From Melioribacteraceae bacterium (GTDB taxonomy: Bacteria > Bacteroidota > Ignavibacteria > Ignavibacteriales > Melioribacteraceae): a DNA stretch of 64,000 nucleotides. The translations under genes were made by a program, and so were the position numbers. Where the stretch lies: assembly GCA_021647785.1 (NCBI GenBank), contig JAKIUC010000018.1:1-64000 (forward strand), written 5' to 3'. The notes below the pieces were generated by a model, which was not told where the DNA came from, did not search any database, and worked only from the letters and a program-made list of their open reading frames with translations. Below are positions 6,778 to 15,544 of the stretch, in pieces. Numbering within the stretch: position 1 is the stretch's first letter; each line of letters starts with the position of its first letter.

Positions 6778-9700
6778 TTAGATTATTAATTCCAAGTTTA
6801 TTATTACGCCGGATGGTGTGTTTTCTATTATTTCAAATTTTCCGTTAACGCTCTCCATCCTATTTTTCATATTTGATAAGCCGTTACAGAACGGATCAAT
6901 TTTCTTAAAGTTGATTCCAATTCCGTTATCCGATAATGAAATTTTCAATACGTTACCAGCAATTGTAAAATTCAACATTATTTTGCTGCATTCCGAGTGT
7001 TTAACCGAGTTGTTTATTCCTTCTTTAATTACGCTGAAAAGGTTGTGTCTTGCTTCGGAGGAGACATATTTATCGGGAATAAACTCCGGAATCAAAAATC
7101 CAAATTTAATTTCCGTTATAGCAAGGTAGGTTTCTGCATTCCTGATAATGTAGTAAATCATTTTATCTAACTTATCATTTTTCGGATTTACAGTCCAAAC
7201 CAATTCATCTAAAGAAGCAGCAACTTCAACCCCAGTATCAGTTATTTTATTTAAATAGCTTTTAAGTGCATCTTTATCATTTATATTGTTCTTTGCAATT
7301 TCACTTAACAGACTCATTTTAGTAAGATTTGCACCAACTTCATCGTGCATATCTTTCGATATTCTTATTCGCTCATTCTCCAAAGCTCTTTCTAATTCAA
7401 TTGTTTTTAGATGCCGGTTGTGTTTTGTGATATAAAAAAAACGAGTTAATGAAACTATTATTCCCAAAAGAATAACACCTGCAAATATTTGGAAAGGAAG
7501 CAACTGCCAAAAGTAGGGAAGAATTTTTATTTCAACCTCGGCAATTAAAGGGTCGGAATAATTACCCGAAACATTTGCCTGTACCATAAATGTATAACTG
7601 CCGTACGGAAGCCGTGTATAAGAAATACTTCTGTCCGATACTGCATCTATCCAGTTGGGTTCTAAACCCGCCAACCTATATTTATATTTTATATCACTGG
7701 GGTTGCGAAAATTAATTGCCGTAAAACTAAATTCAATCCGTTCAGGTCCTGGTTCAATAAACAACAAATCGCTTAAATTTAATAACTTATAATTAACAAA
7801 AACTTCATCAATTAATAACTTTGTTTTCTCCAATACTTTTTTGACCGAATTAGGATCTATTACAACTGCCCCTTGTACAGTGGCGACAAATATTAATCCC
7901 TCTTCTGTAATTATTGCAGATTGCGGCGAGGCACCTATACACCATTCGGATATCATACCATCACCCTTGCCAAACATTTGGTAACTTATTTTTGAATTGT
8001 TTTCGGCAGAGTAATTTTCCAACTCCTTCTTTTTTACTGAAAATATTCCTTTCTGAGTAGTAAACCAAAGATTTTCTTCTCCATCAAAGATAACATTCAA
8101 TATACTATTTGAATAAAGACCATCATCCATTGTAAAAGTTTTAATTTTTTCATCTGCTATCCTTGCAATACCGCCGTTCTTACTACTTAACCAAATTGCT
8201 CCATTATCCTCTTCAAAAATAGATGAAATTATGTTCCCCAATAATCCGTTTTTTTTATTAATAATTTTGAGATTGCCCGCTTCATCAATAATATATACAC
8301 CGCCACCGGATGTTCCAATCCAATATTTTCCATTTTTACTTTTATGTATAAATGATATCCGTTCATTACTTACTCCGCCAAAGGTATGTAACTCCCTTAT
8401 CTTATTGTTCTCTATTATTGCAATTCCGCCTCTATTTGTTCCCACCAAAATTGAATTATCGTCATTCACATAAATTGCACGAACAAAATTACTTCCCAAT
8501 CCAATTTCTGAAGTATAATTTTTCACTTCCCCATTCTTGAATATGTATAATCCATATTGCCTTGTTCCAACAATTAAGTTTTCCTTTTTGTCTCTTCCGA
8601 TAGCATATATATGTTTATCTCTTAAAATTTTTAGTTTTTCTACTTTATCAGTTTTAGATGTGTTGTTAAGTTTGAATAATCCTTTGTTTGTTCCAATCAG
8701 AACAGAACCATCTTTTTCTTGATAAAAAGAATTTGCATATCCGCTGGTTAATCCTTGATTGGTTGATATAGCTTGAAGCTGTCCCTTTCGTATCAAATTT
8801 AATCCGCCATTTAATGTACCAACCCAAATTTTATCATCATCCATTTTTATACTTGTGATGCTTTCACTCGAAAGTCCATTTTTTGAACCGAATTTTAACA
8901 GCTCATTTCCAGTAAAAATAAATAATCCATTATTAAATGTTGCAATCCAGATATTTCCATCTTTATCCTCTTTAATATCATTTATAAAATAATTTGATAT
9001 TCCTTTTAACAGCGGCATTTTAAATATTCTGTTATTCTTAAAAACAATTAGTCCACGTGAAGTACCAACCCATATCTTCTTTTTTGAATCAAAAAAAATA
9101 GATCTAATTTTTTGTGAGGGAAATAATTTTTTTTTAATTACTTGAACAAATATTCCGTTTGAATAAACAAATATTCCATTGTTGTAAGTTCCTACCCACA
9201 AATTGCCTTTTTTATCGAGTTCCAAAACTGTAATTTTCTCACCCAACAATCCTTTGGATGAATCGAACAATGTAAATTCTCCTTTGCCGGAAGGATGCTC
9301 TGGTAATAAATATTTATACAAATTATTGCTAATAGTTTTAAACCAAATTGCCCCCGATGAATCTTGCTCTAATTTTAATGCGTTCTTAAAAATGGAACTC
9401 TTTTCAGAAGTATAATTAAAAGTATTTTTGCTTCTAATAATGAATCCCCCTTTTCCACCTTTGAACCAAATATTCCCATCTATATCAGCAAAAAGCTGTG
9501 AAATAACTTCTCCCTTAATTATATCTACATTCAAATTATTAAAAACTTTAAAATTAAGTCCATCAAACCTAACCAATCCGTTATAAGTTGAAAACCAAAT
9601 AAAGCCATCCTTATCTTTAACAATATCCACTATTCTATCACTCGGTAAACCTTCAACTATTCCCCAACTTTGCGAGATAAGTCCGTAATTTTTAATATCA

Positions 9701-9801
9701 GGTTTTACAAAAGGATCAACCGATTTTTGAGACAAAACTTCGGCAGAAGTTAGAAAAGCAAAAGCAATTATTAAAGATTTATAAAGTTTAGTTCTAAACA
9801 T
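6778..9801 (-). CDS. Propeller-type sensor histidine kinase (Reg_prop, Y_Y_Y, HisKA_3)
   Basis: About 1007 residues from the preferred ATG at 9801, which begins a clean signal peptide (MFRTKLYKSLIIAFAFLTSA). The periplasmic part carries about a dozen Reg_prop blades (for example DGFIWFSTYNGLVRFDG, KIWVGTSRGLIVF, KYWIGTSGGGVYII) and a Y_Y_Y domain (KYRLAGLEPNWIDA, YTRLPYGSYTFMVQA). One membrane helix follows (FQIFAGVILLGIIVSLTRFF). The cytoplasmic part is a HisKA_3 dimerisation helix with the phosphorylated His in SKDMHDEVGANL and an HATPase domain (NSVKHSECSKIML, DNGIGINF). Unlike the hybrid sensors of Bacteroides polysaccharide loci it has no receiver or AraC domain and passes phosphate to the separate regulator downstream. 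The ligand is unknown; relatives sense glycans or other surface ligands. Confidence 0.92.
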   Translation of the reverse strand: MFRTKLYKSLIIAFAFLTSAEVLSQKSVDPFVKPDIKNYGLISQSWGIVEGLPSDRIVDIVKDKDGFIWFSTYNGLVRFDGLNFKVFNNLNVDIIKGEVISQLFADIDGNIWFKGGKGGFIIRSKNTFNYTSEKSSIFKNALKLEQDSSGAIWFKTISNNLYKYLLPEHPSGKGEFTLFDSSKGLLGEKITVLELDKKGNLWVGTYNNGIFVYSNGIFVQVIKKKLFPSQKIRSIFFDSKKKIWVGTSRGLIVFKNNRIFKMPLLKGISNYFINDIKEDKDGNIWIATFNNGLFIFTGNELLKFGSKNGLSSESITSIKMDDDKIWVGTLNGGLNLIRKGQLQAISTNQGLTSGYANSFYQEKDGSVLIGTNKGLFKLNNTSKTDKVEKLKILRDKHIYAIGRDKKENLIVGTRQYGLYIFKNGEVKNYTSEIGLGSNFVRAIYVNDDNSILVGTNRGGIAIIENNKIRELHTFGGVSNERISFIHKSKNGKYWIGTSGGGVYIIDEAGNLKIINKKNGLLGNIISSIFEEDNGAIWLSSKNGGIARIADEKIKTFTMDDGLYSNSILNVIFDGEENLWFTTQKGIFSVKKKELENYSAENNSKISYQMFGKGDGMISEWCIGASPQSAIITEEGLIFVATVQGAVVIDPNSVKKVLEKTKLLIDEVFVNYKLLNLSDLLFIEPGPERIEFSFTAINFRNPSDIKYKYRLAGLEPNWIDAVSDRSISYTRLPYGSYTFMVQANVSGNYSDPLIAEVEIKILPYFWQLLPFQIFAGVILLGIIVSLTRFFYITKHNRHLKTIELERALENERIRISKDMHDEVGANLTKMSLLSEIAKNNINDKDALKSYLNKITDTGVEVAASLDELVWTVNPKNDKLDKMIYYIIRNAETYLAITEIKFGFLIPEFIPDKYVSSEARHNLFSVIKEGINNSVKHSECSKIMLNFTIAGNVLKISLSDNGIGINFKKIDPFCNGLSNMKNRMESVNGKFEIIENTPSGVIINLELII

Positions 9802-9965
9802 AGAACGAAGATAGAAAAAAAAAATTAAAAGGAGCATCTTCTTTGCTGCAAGTATCCCGACCAAGCACTATCTATTGTCAAGATTGTTATTTCAAAAAGT
9901 TTATTGTAACTTGATACCAAAGAGCACATCAATTACATAATTTAATAATAATTTTAGGTTTACAT

Positions 9966-11402
9966 CTGAGTTCATTTATAAAAATATTACTAACTCTCAT
10001 AAGCATTCAACTTCTTTCTAACTGCACTGTTGAAAAGAAAAACGATGATGGTAAAAGAAAGTATTATAATATAAAAACTGACCTTCCGGAAATTAAAGTT
10101 AGAGAGAAACTTATTGCAATAACTGGTTACAATGCTTATAGCTATTTTATTTATAAGGGCGAGCCAATGGGCTATGAGTATGAACTACTTAAACGGTTGG
10201 CTAATAATTTAGAACTTGAATTAGAAATTAAAGTTGTTCACGATATAGATGAAATGATTGAAATGTTAAACAGAGGTGAGGGTGATTTAATTGCTTATAA
10301 TTTAACCGTTACAAAACAGCGAACGGAATTGGTTTCGTTTGCTCATCACCATACTACAACTCGTCAGGTTCTTGTTCAAAAAAAACCGGATAATTGGCGT
10401 AAGATGAAACTTCATCAAATTGAGAAAGGACTAATTAATTCCCCGATTGAACTTATTGGAAAAGATATTTATGTTGTTCGCGGCTCATCTTATATTGAAA
10501 GACTCCAAAACTTATCGGAAGAGATTGGTGCTGACCTTAACATTATTGAGGCTCCGCTTGGAACATCCACAGAAGATTTAATAAAAATGGTTGCAAATGG
10601 CGAAATTGAACTTACAGTTGAAGATGAAAATGTAGCCAAACTCCAACGCCATCAATATCCAATTATTGATGTGAGTATGGCTATTTCGCTGCCACAAAGA
10701 ATTGCGTGGGCTGTTAGGAAAAAATCGCCCCTATTGTTAGAAGCTATTAATGAATGGCTTCTGAAAATGAAAAAGAAAACTGAATATTATGTGATTTACG
10801 AAAAATATTTTGAAAGTAGAAAATCATTCCGCCGTAGAATTAATAGCGACTATTTTTCTTTAACTGGCGGCAGTATTTCTGTTTATGATGATTTAATAAA
10901 AGAGTACTCCGTTTCTCTTGACTGGGACTGGCGATTGCTCGCTTCTCTAATTTATCAGGAATCACAATTTCACCCTGATAAAACCTCGTGGGCTGGGGCA
11001 AGGGGGTTAATGCAGTTAATGCCGGCAACAGCAAAGCAGTTTGGAGTAAACAACATTACAAACGTACATCAAAATGTTAAGGCTGGTGTTAAATACTTAA
11101 ACTGGTTAACCAACTATTGGAAAGAAGAAATAGCAGATTCAACGGAAAGAATTAAGTTTGTAATGAGTTCGTATAATATTGGTCCAGGGCATATTGTTGA
11201 TGCACGAAATCTGGCAGAAAAGTATGGTGCCAATCCAAACCTTTGGTTTGATAATGTTGAAGTCTATTTATTAAAAAAATCTAACCCAAAATTTTATAAT
11301 GATAGCATTGTAAAATATGGTTACGCAAAAGGGACCGAGACCGTAAAATATGTTCGCGAAATTTTTATTAGATACGAACATTATAAACAGTTTATTGAGT
11401 AA
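9966..11402 (+). CDS. mltF: MltF-like membrane-bound lytic transglycosylase lipoprotein
   Basis: The domain order is a lipoprotein signal peptide with lipobox LLSNC (about residues 16-20), an SBP_bac_3-type solute-binding domain (ITGYNAYSYFIYKGEPMGYEYELLKRL onwards, in two stretches; GEGDLIAYNLTVTKQR) and a C-terminal SLT domain with the catalytic Glu in YQESQFHPDKTSWAG and the motif ARGLMQLMPATAKQFG. It cleaves peptidoglycan at the outer-membrane face. The first ATG (10167) lies within the binding domain and would drop the signal peptide. The frame is open upstream without an ATG, GTG or TTG, so CTG at 9966 (L-S-S-F-I-K-I-L-L) is proposed. The resulting 478 residues fit the family. Downstream is a clear terminator. 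Confidence 0.85.
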   Translation: MSSFIKILLTLISIQLLSNCTVEKKNDDGKRKYYNIKTDLPEIKVREKLIAITGYNAYSYFIYKGEPMGYEYELLKRLANNLELELEIKVVHDIDEMIEMLNRGEGDLIAYNLTVTKQRTELVSFAHHHTTTRQVLVQKKPDNWRKMKLHQIEKGLINSPIELIGKDIYVVRGSSYIERLQNLSEEIGADLNIIEAPLGTSTEDLIKMVANGEIELTVEDENVAKLQRHQYPIIDVSMAISLPQRIAWAVRKKSPLLLEAINEWLLKMKKKTEYYVIYEKYFESRKSFRRRINSDYFSLTGGSISVYDDLIKEYSVSLDWDWRLLASLIYQESQFHPDKTSWAGARGLMQLMPATAKQFGVNNITNVHQNVKAGVKYLNWLTNYWKEEIADSTERIKFVMSSYNIGPGHIVDARNLAEKYGANPNLWFDNVEVYLLKKSNPKFYNDSIVKYGYAKGTETVKYVREIFIRYEHYKQFIE

Positions 11403-11430
11403 AAAAAATCAAACAAACTTATAGTATTAC

Positions 11431-11473
11431 CACCTAAATCCTTCCCGAAAAAAACTCGGGACAGGTGTTTTTT
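11431..11473 (+). terminator. Intrinsic terminator after the transglycosylase
   Basis: CACCT (11431-11435) pairs with AGGTG (11463-11467) and an inner TCCCGA pairs with TCGGGA, followed by six T residues. It lies 28 bases after the stop codon. Confidence 0.8.
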
Positions 11474-11555
11474 ATGTTAAGAAATTTCAAATGATAAAAA
11501 ACAAATTGCAAAAAATATGTTAGAGGGTGGTATTCATTAGGGAAACGAATTTAGA

Positions 11556-12338
11556 GTGAAAAGCACTAAAGAAAAAAATATAATTTATAAAGAACTAAAA
11601 CTGAAAAACAGGTTATCAATTTTTGTTAAATCATTTTGGTGTTTTGAAAATAACGAAAATAAAATTCAGAATTATTCAATACTTTCAGACGGTTGTTTTG
11701 ATTTGTTGATTTATTTCAAAAAGAATAGTAAAAAAGAAATAAATCTTACAGGACTTTGGAATAAAAACATTGAAGTTTCTATTCCTGCAAAAACAAAAAT
11801 ACTTGCAATCAGGTTTAAACCAATTTCAGCAGAATACATTATCGGAAAAAGCATTTCAGATTTATTGAATTCGATGATTAAAATTTCGAGCAAAGATTTT
11901 AATTTATTAAAACAATTTAACACGGATTATCAAGAGTTTGATTCTTTTGTAACATCAAACATTATTAAACTTCAATCAACATTAGAAACTGAAAAAGGAA
12001 TTGACTCAAGGAAAGAAAAAGTATTTGAGTTACTATTTAAAAGCAAAGGAAATATATCGGTAAAAGAAATATCAGAAAGAGCATATTGGAGCAATAGACA
12101 AATTAGCAGATACTTTAATGAGAATTATGGATTATCTGTTAAAGAGTATGCGAATATTCTGCGTGTTAATTCAACATACAAGGATTTAGCCAAAGGAAAA
12201 CATTACCCGCAAACAGAATACTACGACCAATCTCATTTTATAAAAGAAATTAAAAAGCATACAGGGGTAAACCCCAAAATATTAATAAAAAATAAAAACG
12301 ACCGATTTTTACAATTATCAACCAACCAGATGAAGTAA
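11556..12338 (+). CDS. AraC-family transcriptional regulator
   Basis: 260 residues from a GTG start. The N-terminal half (residues 10-130) has the pattern of the DUF6597 ligand-sensing domain found in many Bacteroidota AraC proteins (FWCFENNENKIQNYSILSDG, LAIRFKPISAEYII). The C-terminal half has two helix-turn-helix motifs (VKEISERAYWSNRQISRYFNE; YYDQSHFIKEIKKHTGVNP). The gene is very AT-rich and is followed after 30 bases by an exported VOC-fold protein. The two are probably co-transcribed, and that protein is a natural regulatory target. The inducer is unknown. Confidence 0.85.
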   Translation: MKSTKEKNIIYKELKLKNRLSIFVKSFWCFENNENKIQNYSILSDGCFDLLIYFKKNSKKEINLTGLWNKNIEVSIPAKTKILAIRFKPISAEYIIGKSISDLLNSMIKISSKDFNLLKQFNTDYQEFDSFVTSNIIKLQSTLETEKGIDSRKEKVFELLFKSKGNISVKEISERAYWSNRQISRYFNENYGLSVKEYANILRVNSTYKDLAKGKHYPQTEYYDQSHFIKEIKKHTGVNPKILIKNKNDRFLQLSTNQMK

Positions 12339-12368
12339 TTTTGTATTACTAATTGAAAGTTTAAAACA

Positions 12369-12854
12369 ATGAAATTAATAACAATAATAGTTCTAACAGT
12401 TTTTAGTATTACAAATTCATTAGGACAAAATATTAATCAAAAAAGTAACGATATGAAATTAAGCAACATCAGATTATTAGTAAGCGACTTTGAAAAAAGT
12501 TTCACTTTCTACAATGAAACATTGAGGTTAAAATGTACATGGGGCAATAAAGATGACGTTTTTGCAAGTTTTGATATTGGATTGCCATCGGGTCTTGCAA
12601 TTTTTAAAGCGGAATTAATGGCAGATGCAATAGGTGGTGAAAAAGCAGAAAACGACACAGTTTCAAATGATAAATTTGCTATAGTAATAGAAGTTGATAA
12701 CGTGGATAAAGCGTTTAAAGAATTACAAAATAAATCTATCAAATTTATTACCGAACCAAAAGATATGAAAGTGTGGGGAATTAGAGTTGCACACTTTAGA
12801 GACCCTGATGGAAATTTAATTGAAATTTTCTCAAATCTACCCAAGTTGGAATAG
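12369..12854 (+). CDS. VOC-superfamily (glyoxalase/bleomycin-resistance-like) protein with signal peptide
   Basis: 161 residues. A signal peptide (MKLITIIVLTVFSITNSLGQ) precedes one VOC module (residues 29-155; ISNIRLLV-type start at MKLSNIRLLVSDFEKSFTFY, then FAIVIEVDNVDKAFKEL, and VAHFRDPDGNLIEIFSN with the metal-site Glu). The fold forms metal-binding dimers that act as dioxygenases, isomerases or drug-binding proteins. An internal ATG at 12453 would give a cytoplasmic version of usual length (about 133 residues). The upstream start is preferred because it leaves 30 bases after the AraC gene and creates a convincing signal peptide, but export of a VOC protein is uncommon. Activity cannot be assigned. 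Confidence 0.78.
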   Translation: MKLITIIVLTVFSITNSLGQNINQKSNDMKLSNIRLLVSDFEKSFTFYNETLRLKCTWGNKDDVFASFDIGLPSGLAIFKAELMADAIGGEKAENDTVSNDKFAIVIEVDNVDKAFKELQNKSIKFITEPKDMKVWGIRVAHFRDPDGNLIEIFSNLPKLE

Positions 12855-12855
12855 A

Positions 12856-12910
12856 TATACCGACAATGAAATGTCTGTCCTGTAAGGATGCTTACAGCAT
12901 GAGACTCTTA
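12856..12910 (+). repeat. Copy of the dispersed ATACCGACAA repeat with hairpin
   Basis: TATACCGACAATGAAATG immediately after the VOC stop is shared with 49144-49161. It is followed by GTCTGTCCTGTAAGGATG and the hairpin CTGTAAG-gatg-CTTACAG (12880-12897), which resembles the hairpin at 18989-19031. It is one of several related intergenic elements in the window. Confidence 0.55.
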
Positions 12911-13007
12911 CAGAGGTCTCTAAACTCGTCCCGCCTTTGTGTGGGATCACGGAATGACAATCTTCGTGAGGTTATGCAAAGGTTTCTACAAGATTTTAAA
13001 CCACAGG

Positions 13008-13060
13008 GGCTAAGTCCTCCTACAAGGATACCATTGGCATCCTTGTAGGAGGACTTAGCC
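13008..13060. repeat. Perfect 22-bp inverted repeat in a 300-base gap
   Basis: The left arm at 13008-13029 (GGCTAAGTCCTCCTACAAGG plus AT) and the right arm at 13039-13060 are exact reverse complements around a 9-base loop. The arms lack a T-run, so simple termination is uncertain; the gap 12855-13168 between convergent genes otherwise holds only the repeat at 12856-12910. Confidence 0.8.
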
Positions 13061-13168
13061 AACCACAGTTAGTATTAGAATCAATTTCCAAATCTTGGAT
13101 TTTATAATATTATTATAGATTGAATCTGGAAGAAAGGTTTCCATAATTTCATAAAACTCCATACATTT

Positions 13169-14293
13169 TTATTTAAACTCTTTAATTCTTAACTCAACAA
13201 TTGTATTTTTATTTTTCAGAAGCGATATTGTCCCCAGATAATGTTTTCCGTAGGTTGAATTATTAACTACAACTTTGTAATTGCCTTGTGGTACTTTTAA
13301 AATACTAAACTCTCCATTATTATTAGTTGCACCTCCAAGTTTTGTACCATCAAGATTAATACTTGCAGCTGCAATCGGCATTCCTGTCTTTACATCAACT
13401 ACCTTTCCTGAAAATTTTGAGAGACCATTCTGCTCAAAAGGTATTATTCTTTTAAGTAAAAGTTTATCTTCCAATACTGTTTTTTTCTTGCTTTCTCCAT
13501 CTCCATTTAACTTAAATAATATAGGAACAGTTACCTGAACATTAACTGGCTTGCCACGCTGTTTCCCAGGAATAAATTTAACTTTTTTTACCGCTTCCAT
13601 TGCTACTTTATCGCAGCCAGCACCAATACCTTTTATTATTTCAGTTTTTACAACTAATCCTGCTGAATCTATATAGGCTTTTACATATACACGTCCTTGA
13701 ATTCCATTCATCTTTGCAGCTTCTGGATATTTAATGTTTTTTTGAATTGCTTTTATTCCACCAATTGGAGACGGCATTTCTTCAACTACTACAAAAAATA
13801 TTTCCTTATTAATTTCCTCAGCTTTATTACCATAAACAACAACATTTACTCTTTCTTCCTTTATATTTCCTTTTTTTGTTAAAGTATTATGATATACAGC
13901 AAAAGAAAAACGAATTCTATATTTCTGAGAACCACCATCCTTTACATATTTTCCAAATTTCCAATATGACATTTTTTCAACTAATTTATCATCAACTTTT
14001 GAGTTCCACTCCTTTTCTGATTGAATTTTTGATACTCTACCTTTATCAATATACAGCTCATAGATATATGGATTATCTATCTCATCATTACTTTTAATAA
14101 TTTTAAATATTTCATATACATCCGATTGCATTTCTTTCTGTGTTTCTTCTGGTATAAGATTCATTGAGTAACGTTCATAATCTGAAACATTATAGTATTC
14201 AGTGTTGTAATTTGGAACTATTTCTATTTTGCTTTTTTCTTCACAGCCATAGAGCATAACCATTGCCATTAGAATAAATATCATCTTTTTCAT
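13169..14293 (-). CDS. Lipoprotein with TonB C-terminal and carboxypeptidase-regulatory-like domains
   Basis: 374 residues. The signal peptide ends in a lipobox (VMLYGCEEK). An undescribed N-terminal region (residues 20-170) is followed by a TonB_C domain (about 175-270: PEAAKMNGIQGRVYVKAYID, GCDKVAMEAVKKVKFIPGKQ) and a beta-sandwich carboxypeptidase-regulatory-like domain (about 293-370: SGKVVDVKTGMPIAAASINL, LKVPQGNYKVVV). TonB_C domains normally contact outer-membrane receptors, whereas this one is on a lipoprotein and has no proline-rich inner-membrane anchor, so it is not a classical TonB. The gene lies 7 bases after an anti-sigma-like gene and probably belongs to an ECF sigma operon. 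The role is inferred to be envelope-related. Confidence 0.8.
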   Translation of the reverse strand: MKKMIFILMAMVMLYGCEEKSKIEIVPNYNTEYYNVSDYERYSMNLIPEETQKEMQSDVYEIFKIIKSNDEIDNPYIYELYIDKGRVSKIQSEKEWNSKVDDKLVEKMSYWKFGKYVKDGGSQKYRIRFSFAVYHNTLTKKGNIKEERVNVVVYGNKAEEINKEIFFVVVEEMPSPIGGIKAIQKNIKYPEAAKMNGIQGRVYVKAYIDSAGLVVKTEIIKGIGAGCDKVAMEAVKKVKFIPGKQRGKPVNVQVTVPILFKLNGDGESKKKTVLEDKLLLKRIIPFEQNGLSKFSGKVVDVKTGMPIAAASINLDGTKLGGATNNNGEFSILKVPQGNYKVVVNNSTYGKHYLGTISLLKNKNTIVELRIKEFK

Positions 14294-14300
14294 ATCTACC

Positions 14301-14792
14301 TCAAATTGTTGGTCTAATTATAATATCGTTTGTAAACTTTGCTTTTACTTCCACTGGCGGAAGTGAGTGGAACATCATTTCAAGTATTTTGTTTTGCTGA
14401 TTTATTTGCTGAATGTTCATCTCAATATCCTTTTTATATTCAATTGATTGTGTATAAATAATAAGTGATATTATTAACAACACAACTGAAAAAGCATATC
14501 CAAAAATGGATTGAAGATTGAATGTAAATTGCTTTTTGTTTTCAACTCCTGTTACAGTTGCATTTAATATATCCTCCTCCAATTCTGGAGGAAACTCAAC
14601 AAAAGTATTTTTCACATTTTCACTAAGAACATTCATTTGCTTAAAATACTCGCGTGCTTCTTCAACTTGCGATAGCTGTGTGAAAAGAAATATTTCTTCC
14701 TCTTTATCAAGTTCGTTATCGAAGTAACGATTTATTAACTCTTTTATTTTTTCTGAACTCATATTAGAACCTATAGTTTTATTGTTCATCAT
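14301..14792 (-). CDS. Probable anti-sigma factor
   Basis: 163 residues from the preferred ATG at 14792; an upstream GTG or ATG would add 14 residues of poor quality. The N-terminal helical part (SSEKIKELINRYFDNELDKE, EEIFLFTQLSQVEEAREYF) resembles the sigma-binding domain of anti-sigma factors in form, but the usual zinc-binding His and Cys residues are absent. A single membrane helix (about residues 100-120, FSVVLLIISLIIYTQSIEY) leads to a periplasmic tail with a short coiled coil (QQINQQNKILEMM). Position between an ECF sigma factor and a TonB-domain lipoprotein supports the assignment. Confidence 0.7.
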   Translation of the reverse strand: MMNNKTIGSNMSSEKIKELINRYFDNELDKEEEIFLFTQLSQVEEAREYFKQMNVLSENVKNTFVEFPPELEEDILNATVTGVENKKQFTFNLQSIFGYAFSVVLLIISLIIYTQSIEYKKDIEMNIQQINQQNKILEMMFHSLPPVEVKAKFTNDIIIRPTI

Positions 14793-14830
14793 TTTCTTTT
14801 CTAACTTCAATATTTTTAATCTACAATAAC

Positions 14831-14914
14831 ACACCCCTTAATCCCCTCTCAAGAGGGGAAACTAAAAACACTCCGCTCATCAAAAGTCTCCTCTCGAGAG
14901 GGGGTTGGGGGTGT
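14831..14914. repeat. Imperfect inverted repeat of the CCCCTCTC type
   Basis: ACACCCCTTAATCCCCTCTC (14831-14850) is answered by GAGAGGGGGTTGGGGGTGT (14896-14914). A smaller hairpin CCCCTCTCaagagggg lies in the left arm. It sits between the sigma factor and anti-sigma genes, so a transcript would carry a strong structure here that could lower expression of the downstream genes. Similar GC-rich repeats are, as far as I recall, scattered in Bacteroidota and Ignavibacteria genomes. Confidence 0.7.
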
Positions 14915-14945
14915 GTTCTTTTTCACAATTAAACATCCATCTTTA

Positions 14946-15470
14946 CTATTTCATAATTCTTGAAAGTTTATCAATCAATTTCTGTCTTGTTTTATATAAT
15001 CTACTTTTAACTAAATTTTCATCTATCTTTGAAATAACTGCAATCTCTTTATAACTCATTCCGCCGTACTCTTTCAGAAGAAAAATCTCTCTTTGCTCAA
15101 TAGAACAATTGTCGAGTTCATTCAATATCATTTTTTTTATCTCTTTTAATTCGAACTGTAGAGCCAAATTATCATCTGAACTCTTTTCAATATTGGATAC
15201 ATCGTTACTAACAAATTTTGTAATATCAATTTTCCTTTTTCTGAAGTAGGAATAGACTTCGTTGCGAGCTGTTGTGTAAATCCAATACTTTATACTTTCT
15301 CTTTTCTTTATTGATGTAATGTTTTCAAAAAGTTTCATAAAAATGTTTTGAATTAAATCATCGCAGACCATTTTATTTCCAACCATTTTAAGAACATAAT
15401 TATAAATGCCAACCTTGTAGCGGTTATACGCTATGGTGAACTGTACTATGTTGTTGGATGTTTTTTTCAC
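14946..15470 (-). CDS. ECF-type RNA polymerase sigma factor
   Basis: 174 residues from a GTG start. Region 2 shows YNYVLKMVGNKMVCDDLIQN, FMKLFENI and KYWIYTTARNEVYSYFRKRK (residues 20-80). Region 4 shows SIEQREIFLLKEYGGMSYKE, IAVISKIDENLVKSRLYKTR (residues 122-165). It directs RNA polymerase to a small regulon; the following anti-sigma-like gene is its probable inhibitor. The two are separated by about 150 bases holding a strong inverted repeat. Confidence 0.9.
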   Translation of the reverse strand: MKKTSNNIVQFTIAYNRYKVGIYNYVLKMVGNKMVCDDLIQNIFMKLFENITSIKKRESIKYWIYTTARNEVYSYFRKRKIDITKFVSNDVSNIEKSSDDNLALQFELKEIKKMILNELDNCSIEQREIFLLKEYGGMSYKEIAVISKIDENLVKSRLYKTRQKLIDKLSRIMK

Positions 15471-15544
15471 GCACTTTTAGTTTGTTTAAATAAGAGATGT
15501 TTTAAACTAAGGAATGTTGCCCTTGTTGAAAAATGTTTTTGAAT

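Noticed and set aside
12866-13048. Short plus-strand frame after the VOC gene
   Set aside because: It consists of the dispersed repeat and the 22-bp inverted repeat; no protein pattern.
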